NCBI GenBank assembly: GCA_047623825.1
Contig: JBLHOS010000059.1
Location: 1 to 19,111 of the forward strand
DNA length: 19,111 nt
Direction of reading: 5' to 3'
Origin: JBLHOS01 sp047623825
Lineage (GTDB): Bacteria > Pseudomonadota > Alphaproteobacteria > Rhodobacterales > Rhodobacteraceae
Program-made: the position numbers and the translations under genes
Notes under the pieces: model-generated
The model's input: only the letters and a program-made list of their open reading frames with translations
What the model was told of the DNA's origin: nothing
Database searches by the model: none
Shown here: positions 15,411 to 19,111 of the stretch, in pieces
How the letters are laid out: the number at the start of each line of letters is the position of its first letter
How positions within the stretch are numbered: position 1 is the first letter of the stretch

Positions 15411-15485
15411 TTTGGGGCCGATCGAATAGTCATTTTTCAAGAACTTACCCAGAAACTGTATCGGAGGTATGACAGTACACCAGAT

Positions 15486-16235
15486 TTAGTTCAGATCGCG
15501 TCCGTCCGGCGTGATGGTCAAGGTCACCCGGTCCCCCGCGAACCAAGTGGTGCCGTATTCGATATGGCGGCCTTGTGGATCAACGTTAATGTTAATTGTC
15601 CGCAAAATTGGCGCGCCTTCAGGGATTCGCAGATGCAGGGCTTGGGTGGCTGTTGCCAGTTTTGCGGTTAGGCGGGTGCTGGCGCGCGTGTAGTCCTGAA
15701 TACCCTCACGCGCGAAGGCCGCGGTAATTGAGGGGTCCTGTCGCAGGTGGTCCAAGAAGTGCGGCAGTCGCACAGCTGGAAATACAGATCGTGCCAGTGC
15801 GACAGGCGCGCCGTCAACCAGGCTGATCCCCTCATAGACATGGACCATCTCGGCAGTGGTCAGATCCAGTGCGGCGGCCTCTTTGACTGACGCGCGACGC
15901 GTTTGCAGTGTCAGCACAGTCTTTTCGGGCATCCGCCCCATTGCAGCGATATTTTGGGTAAACCGGATCCGCCGTCCCATCGGGTATTCGGTCGGAACTG
16001 AGGCAACAAAAACGCCGGCACCGCGCCGGGCGTGGACCAGACCTCGCCCCGACATCTCCGCAATTGCGCGGCGAACCGTGTGGCGGTTCACACCAAACCG
16101 AGCAGCCAGCGCGCTTTCGGTCGGAATTTTCTCACCAGCGCGGTACTGACCTTGAGCAATTTCGGCGGTCAGTGTGGCCAGAATCGCCTTCCAGACTGAA
16201 GTTTTTGCGGCAGGTGAATCTTGGGTTATGGGCAT
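15486..16235 (-). CDS. phnF: GntR/UTRA-family phosphonate regulator
   Basis: A 249-residue repressor of the HutC subfamily. Residues 14-78 form the GntR winged helix (GEKIPTESALAARFGVNR, HTVRRAIAEMSGRGLVHARR, GAGVFVA), and about 95-245 the UTRA effector domain (TVLTLQTRRAS, VHVYEGISLVDGAPVALARS, RHIEYGTTWFAGDRVTLTI). ATG at 16235; the upstream Shine-Dalgarno is weak. It is divergent from phnG with a 104-base spacer holding an inverted repeat, so it probably represses the phn operon and itself until phosphonate or phosphate starvation relieves it. The symbol rests on domain type plus location; PhnF proteins elsewhere act this way. Confidence 0.9.
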   Translation of the reverse strand: MPITQDSPAAKTSVWKAILATLTAEIAQGQYRAGEKIPTESALAARFGVNRHTVRRAIAEMSGRGLVHARRGAGVFVASVPTEYPMGRRIRFTQNIAAMGRMPEKTVLTLQTRRASVKEAAALDLTTAEMVHVYEGISLVDGAPVALARSVFPAVRLPHFLDHLRQDPSITAAFAREGIQDYTRASTRLTAKLATATQALHLRIPEGAPILRTININVDPQGRHIEYGTTWFAGDRVTLTITPDGRDLN

Positions 16236-16285
16236 TCTGTCACAGAAGTTTCACGAGAGGTGGGGTTGAGCGACTCGAGATATGG

Positions 16286-16340
16286 GTCTAGAAGTTGTCT
16301 AGTTGTATAGTAACGTAGACAAATCCACAAGGTGTCTAGA
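16286..16340. promoter_or_regulatory. Probable PhnF operator in the phnF-phnG spacer
   Basis: TTGTCTA (16295-16301) and TAGACAA (16316-16322) form a perfect 7-bp inverted repeat separated by 14 bases. The left arm is also part of a tandem pair, TTGTCTAG then TTGTATAG (16295-16310). Two further TCTAGA sites flank it, at 16287-16292 and at 16335-16340, the latter touching the phnG start. A TATAGT at 16306-16311 inside the repeat could be a -10 element. HutC-type repressors bind such GTCTA/TAGAC dyads, so binding here would block both divergent promoters. Confidence 0.6.
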
Positions 16341-16795
16341 TGACCAGCAATCTTCAAGAAATGACCGACCGTAAAACTTGGCTTGGTATTTTGGCCAAGG
16401 CAGCGCCAGCCCAGCTTGATGCGCTTTTGGTGCAATTCGGCACGCTGCCGGACCATGACGTCTTGCGACAACCCGAGATAGGGGGCGCAATGGTGCGGGG
16501 CCGTATCGGCGCTGTTGGGCAGGCCTTCAACTTAGGCGAAATGACGGTCACGCGGTGCAGTGTCAAATTGACTGAGGGCGCTGTTGGTCATGGCTATGTG
16601 CAGGGGCGCGATAAAACCCATGCGCATCAAGCAGCCTTGGTAGATGCGATGATGCAGACCGGGCAGGCGGCACTGCTGCGCCGGGTCGTATTGGGCCCGC
16701 TGGAGGCCGAGGCGCAGGCAAGAAAAACCACGCGCGCGGCCAAGGCAGCAGCAACCAAGGTTGATTTCTTTACGATGGTGCGGGGAGAAAACTGA
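16340..16795 (+). CDS. phnG: C-P lyase core subunit PhnG
   Basis: A 151-residue subunit of the PhnGHIJ C-P lyase core complex, which with PhnI transfers methylphosphonate to the ribose of ATP, displacing adenine. ATG at 16340 has AAGG seven bases upstream. Family features are RKTWLGILAKA near the start, VRGRIGAVGQAFNLGEMTVTRCSVKL in the middle, GHGYVQGRDKTHAHQAALVDAM and a C-terminal Ala/Lys-rich helix before VDFFTMVRG. Length equals the E. coli protein (about 150). It overlaps phnH by one base (TGATG). Confidence 0.96.
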   Translation: MTSNLQEMTDRKTWLGILAKAAPAQLDALLVQFGTLPDHDVLRQPEIGGAMVRGRIGAVGQAFNLGEMTVTRCSVKLTEGAVGHGYVQGRDKTHAHQAALVDAMMQTGQAALLRRVVLGPLEAEAQARKTTRAAKAAATKVDFFTMVRGEN

Positions 16796-17364
16796 TGGAT
16801 GACCAATCACTGACGGGCGGATTTGTAGAGGCCCCGACCCAGTCGGCTTTTGCTTTTCGCAACACCATGCAGGCCTTGGCGCGACCTGGTCGGATATATG
16901 TTTTGGAAGGGGCCACACCGCCAGCCCCGATGTCGATAGCGGCGGGTGTTCTGGCGCTGACCCTGATTGATGCAGAGACCAAGGTTCATCTGGTGGGGGC
17001 CTATGACACAGACGCGATCCGCACATGGATCACCTTTCAGTGCAACGCGCCGCTGGTGTCTGCCGATAAAGCCGATTTTGCCTTCGGAAACTGGGATGAT
17101 CTGCGAGATCTGCCGTGGCGGATCGGGACATCGGAATATCCCGACCGGTCCGTGACACTAATCGTTGAGACCGAAAATCTATCGAACACGAATATGGTGC
17201 TGCAAGGCCCAGGGATTGAGGATCAAGCCTTACTGTCCTTGCCGGAATTGTCCTTCTTCAAGATGAACAATGCACGGTTTCCACTTGGAATTGATTGCTT
17301 TTTTGTCGATGGAAACAAAGTTGCGGGGCTGCCACGCAGTACCCGGATCAAGGAGGCGAACTGA
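16795..17364 (+). CDS. phnH: C-P lyase core subunit PhnH
   Basis: A 189-residue subunit of the C-P lyase core with a PLP-transferase-like fold but no cofactor lysine, needed for phosphonate use. ATG at 16795 overlaps the phnG stop. Signatures are GGFVEAPTQSAFAFRNTMQA, LARPGRI, the Asp-rich DAETKVHL, FGNWDDL near the middle, and the C-terminal LFF-type motif NARFPLGIDCFFVD with LPRSTRI. Length is close to the E. coli protein. The stop overlaps the phnI start (TGATG). Confidence 0.95.
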   Translation: MDDQSLTGGFVEAPTQSAFAFRNTMQALARPGRIYVLEGATPPAPMSIAAGVLALTLIDAETKVHLVGAYDTDAIRTWITFQCNAPLVSADKADFAFGNWDDLRDLPWRIGTSEYPDRSVTLIVETENLSNTNMVLQGPGIEDQALLSLPELSFFKMNNARFPLGIDCFFVDGNKVAGLPRSTRIKEAN

Positions 17365-18467
17365 TGTACGTTGCTGTAAAGGGTGGCGAACGGGCGATTG
17401 AAAACGCTCATGCCTGGCTGGATGAACAGCGCCGTGGAGATCCTGAGGTCGTCGAGCTTTCGGTGCCACAGATCCGTGAACAGCTGAAACTGGCGGTTAA
17501 TAGGGTCATGGCCGAAGGTTCGCTTTATGATCCGGATTTGGCGGCACTTGCGATCAAGCAAGCACGCGGGGACCTGATTGAGGCTATCTTTTTGATCCGT
17601 GCTTACCGAACCACTTTGCCGCGTATCGGGATGACCAACCCGATTGAGACCGGTGAAATGGCTTGTGACCGTCGCATCTCAGCGACCTTTAAAGATGCGC
17701 CGGGTGGGCAGGTTTTGGGCGCTACATTTGACTATACGCACCGGTTGCTGGAGTTCAAATTGGCCGCTGAAGGACTGCCGCCCAAAGCCGCATCGCAAGC
17801 CGAAGCGCGCGAAGAACCTACTCCGCATATTGCCGAATTTCTGATAAAAGACGGGCTGATACAGCTCGACGTTGATCTGGACGAAACACCGCCAGATCTT
17901 ACGCGGGAGCCATTGGCCTTTCCGGCGAACCGTCCGTTGCGGTTACAATCTTTGACGCGCGGCGATGAGGGGTTTGTTCTAGGCATGGCCTATAGCTCGC
18001 AACGTGGATACGGCCGCAACCATCCGTTTGTCGGTGAGTTACGGGTCGGTACTTGTGATGTAGAGATGGAGATCCCGGAATTGGGGTTCTCTATCGTTGT
18101 CGGTGAGTTAGAGGTCACTGAGTGTGAGACGGTAAACCAGTTCATGGGCTCCAAAACTGAGCCACCGCAATTCACCCGAGGCTACGGTCTGGTCTTTGGC
18201 CATTGTGAGCGTAAAGCCATTTCCATGGCGCTGGTTGATCGGGCCCTGCGTTGGAAAGAGTTGGGTGAGGACGATGTCGGCGCCCCGACGCAGGATGAAG
18301 AATTTGTCCTGAGCCATTCAGACAACATTCAGGCCAGCGGCTTTTTGGAACATATCAAACTGCCCCATTATGTCGATTTTCAGTCTGAACTGGAACTGAT
18401 CCGGCGGATCCGGGCGGAAGCACAATCCTACCAAGCAGCGCAAAATGCGCAGGAGGCTGCGGAATGA
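17364..18467 (+). CDS. phnI: C-P lyase core subunit PhnI (nucleosidase/phosphonate transferase)
   Basis: A 367-residue catalytic subunit: with PhnG, PhnH and PhnL it forms alpha-D-ribose 1-methylphosphonate 5-triphosphate from ATP and phosphonate. ATG at 17364 has AAGGAGG seven bases upstream and starts MYVAVKGGERAIENAHAWLD, typical of the family. Other motifs are AEGSLYDPDLAALAIKQARG, LRAYRTTLPR-type (here IRAYRTTLPR), ISATFKDAPGGQVLGATFDY, AYSSQRGYGRNHPF, and GFVLGMAYSSQRG before the C-terminal VSHSDNIQASGF-type segment (LSHSDNIQASGFLEHIKLPHY spans it). Stop and next start overlap as ATGA. Confidence 0.96.
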   Translation: MYVAVKGGERAIENAHAWLDEQRRGDPEVVELSVPQIREQLKLAVNRVMAEGSLYDPDLAALAIKQARGDLIEAIFLIRAYRTTLPRIGMTNPIETGEMACDRRISATFKDAPGGQVLGATFDYTHRLLEFKLAAEGLPPKAASQAEAREEPTPHIAEFLIKDGLIQLDVDLDETPPDLTREPLAFPANRPLRLQSLTRGDEGFVLGMAYSSQRGYGRNHPFVGELRVGTCDVEMEIPELGFSIVVGELEVTECETVNQFMGSKTEPPQFTRGYGLVFGHCERKAISMALVDRALRWKELGEDDVGAPTQDEEFVLSHSDNIQASGFLEHIKLPHYVDFQSELELIRRIRAEAQSYQAAQNAQEAAE

Positions 18468-19111
18468 CCGAACAAGCGCATTATAATTTCGCGTATCTGG
18501 ATGAGCAGACCAAACGCATGATCCGGCGCGCGATCCTTAAGGGTCTGGCGATCCCAGGATATCAAGTGCCGTTTGCCAGCCGAGAGATGCCAATGCCTTA
18601 TGGGTGGGGCACAGGCGGGGTTCAGGTCACAGCTGCGTGCCTGATGCCGGACGACACACTGAAGGTGATTGATCAGGGAGCCGACGACACAACGAACGCC
18701 GTCTCGATCCGCAAATTCTTTGAAAAAACTGCCGGTGTCGCGGTGACTGAGACGACGTCTGAGGCGACGATCATCCAGACCCGGCACCGCATTCCCGAAG
18801 AGCCACTGACTGAGGATCAGATCCTTGTTTATCAGGTGCCGATCCCGGAGCCATTGCGGTTTTTGGAACCGCGTGAGACCGAGACCCGCAAGATGCATGC
18901 GTTGGAAGAATATGGGCTGATGCACGTAAAGCTATATGAGGACATCTCTCAACATGGTGAGATCGCAACCGCCTATGCCTATCCTGTGCTGGTGGAAGAT
19001 CGTTATGTGATGGATCCATCGCCGATCCCTAAATTCGATAACCCTAAGATGGCAATGGCCGCTATCCAGCTATTTGGGGCTGGTCGAGAGCAGCGGATAT
19101 ATGCAGTGCCA
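18464..19111 (+). CDS. phnJ: C-P lyase catalytic subunit PhnJ, 3' end beyond the window
   Basis: Radical-SAM C-P lyase: cleaves the carbon-phosphorus bond of ribose 1-methylphosphonate 5-phosphate, releasing methane. ATG at 18464 overlaps the phnI stop by four bases (ATGA) and has AGGAGG upstream. The window holds the first 216 codons. The start aligns residue for residue with the E. coli protein (YNFAYLDEQTKRMIRRAILK), putting the glycyl-radical Gly at position 32 (AIPGYQVPF). DQGADDTTNAVSIR, QTRHRIPE, LTEDQILVYQVPIPEPLRF and PSPIPKFDNPKM also match. The Cys cluster that binds the 4Fe-4S (around 241-272 in E. coli) lies past the end, so integrity there cannot be judged. Confidence 0.96.
   Translation, partial: MTEQAHYNFAYLDEQTKRMIRRAILKGLAIPGYQVPFASREMPMPYGWGTGGVQVTAACLMPDDTLKVIDQGADDTTNAVSIRKFFEKTAGVAVTETTSEATIIQTRHRIPEEPLTEDQILVYQVPIPEPLRFLEPRETETRKMHALEEYGLMHVKLYEDISQHGEIATAYAYPVLVEDRYVMDPSPIPKFDNPKMAMAAIQLFGAGREQRIYAVP

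Noticed and set aside
16532..17026. 164-codon open frame antisense to phnG/phnH
   Set aside because: Pro/His/Arg-rich composition with no domain; phnG and phnH are unambiguous on the other strand.

Overview
The window looks like a chromosomal segment of an alphaproteobacterium of the Rhodobacterales (Roseobacter-type). The pointers are a 5-aminolevulinate synthase very close to the Rhodobacter HemA (C4 pathway), a rodZ-like/ispG pair, a C-P lyase (phn) operon with a divergent phnF, and a 3'-flanking 'CGGGGATATTT...AATAAGGAAG' element that I remember from intergenic spaces of this order. No rRNA, tRNA, CRISPR, transposase or integrase is visible.

Left part (2-7776): a compact export-type locus. 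In order on + it has a membrane-fusion (HlyD-like) protein cut by the window edge, a large polytopic protein fusing a PqqD-like domain, an M50 site-2-protease-like core and a HlyD-like tail, a shortened SecA-like ATPase, and a second, signal-peptide-bearing membrane-fusion protein. Then come an unrecognised cytosolic protein on - and a divergent POTRA-less Omp85/BamA-type beta barrel on +. Together these supply a motor, an inner-membrane protease-like component, two periplasmic adaptors and an outer-membrane barrel. I know of no named secretion system with this composition, so this is the best candidate for an undescribed system. The substrate is not in the window and probably lies upstream of base 1.

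Middle part (7777-13823): an M20 metallopeptidase on -, a small exported protein with two Cys-pair motifs, hemA (start probably TTG, giving a 407-residue enzyme with Lys248 as the PLP lysine), a RodZ-like HTH/membrane protein and ispG. These are housekeeping genes: tetrapyrrole synthesis, cell-shape-type membrane protein and isoprenoid synthesis. Short perfect inverted repeats lie upstream of hemA and between hemA and the rodZ-like gene.

13824-14228: a 405-bp gene-free stretch between convergent ispG and phnM. It holds several strong hairpins and two copies of the same short element in inverted orientation, one behind each gene.

Right part (14229-19111): phosphonate breakdown. phnF (GntR/UTRA repressor) and phnM are on -. 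The divergent phnG-phnH-phnI-phnJ run on + with stop/start overlaps of 1 to 4 bases, and phnJ is cut by the window end. The phnF-phnG spacer carries an inverted repeat plus extra TCTAG half sites, a likely PhnF operator. PhnGHIJ form the C-P lyase core complex, and PhnM acts one step before PhnJ by converting the triphosphate intermediate.
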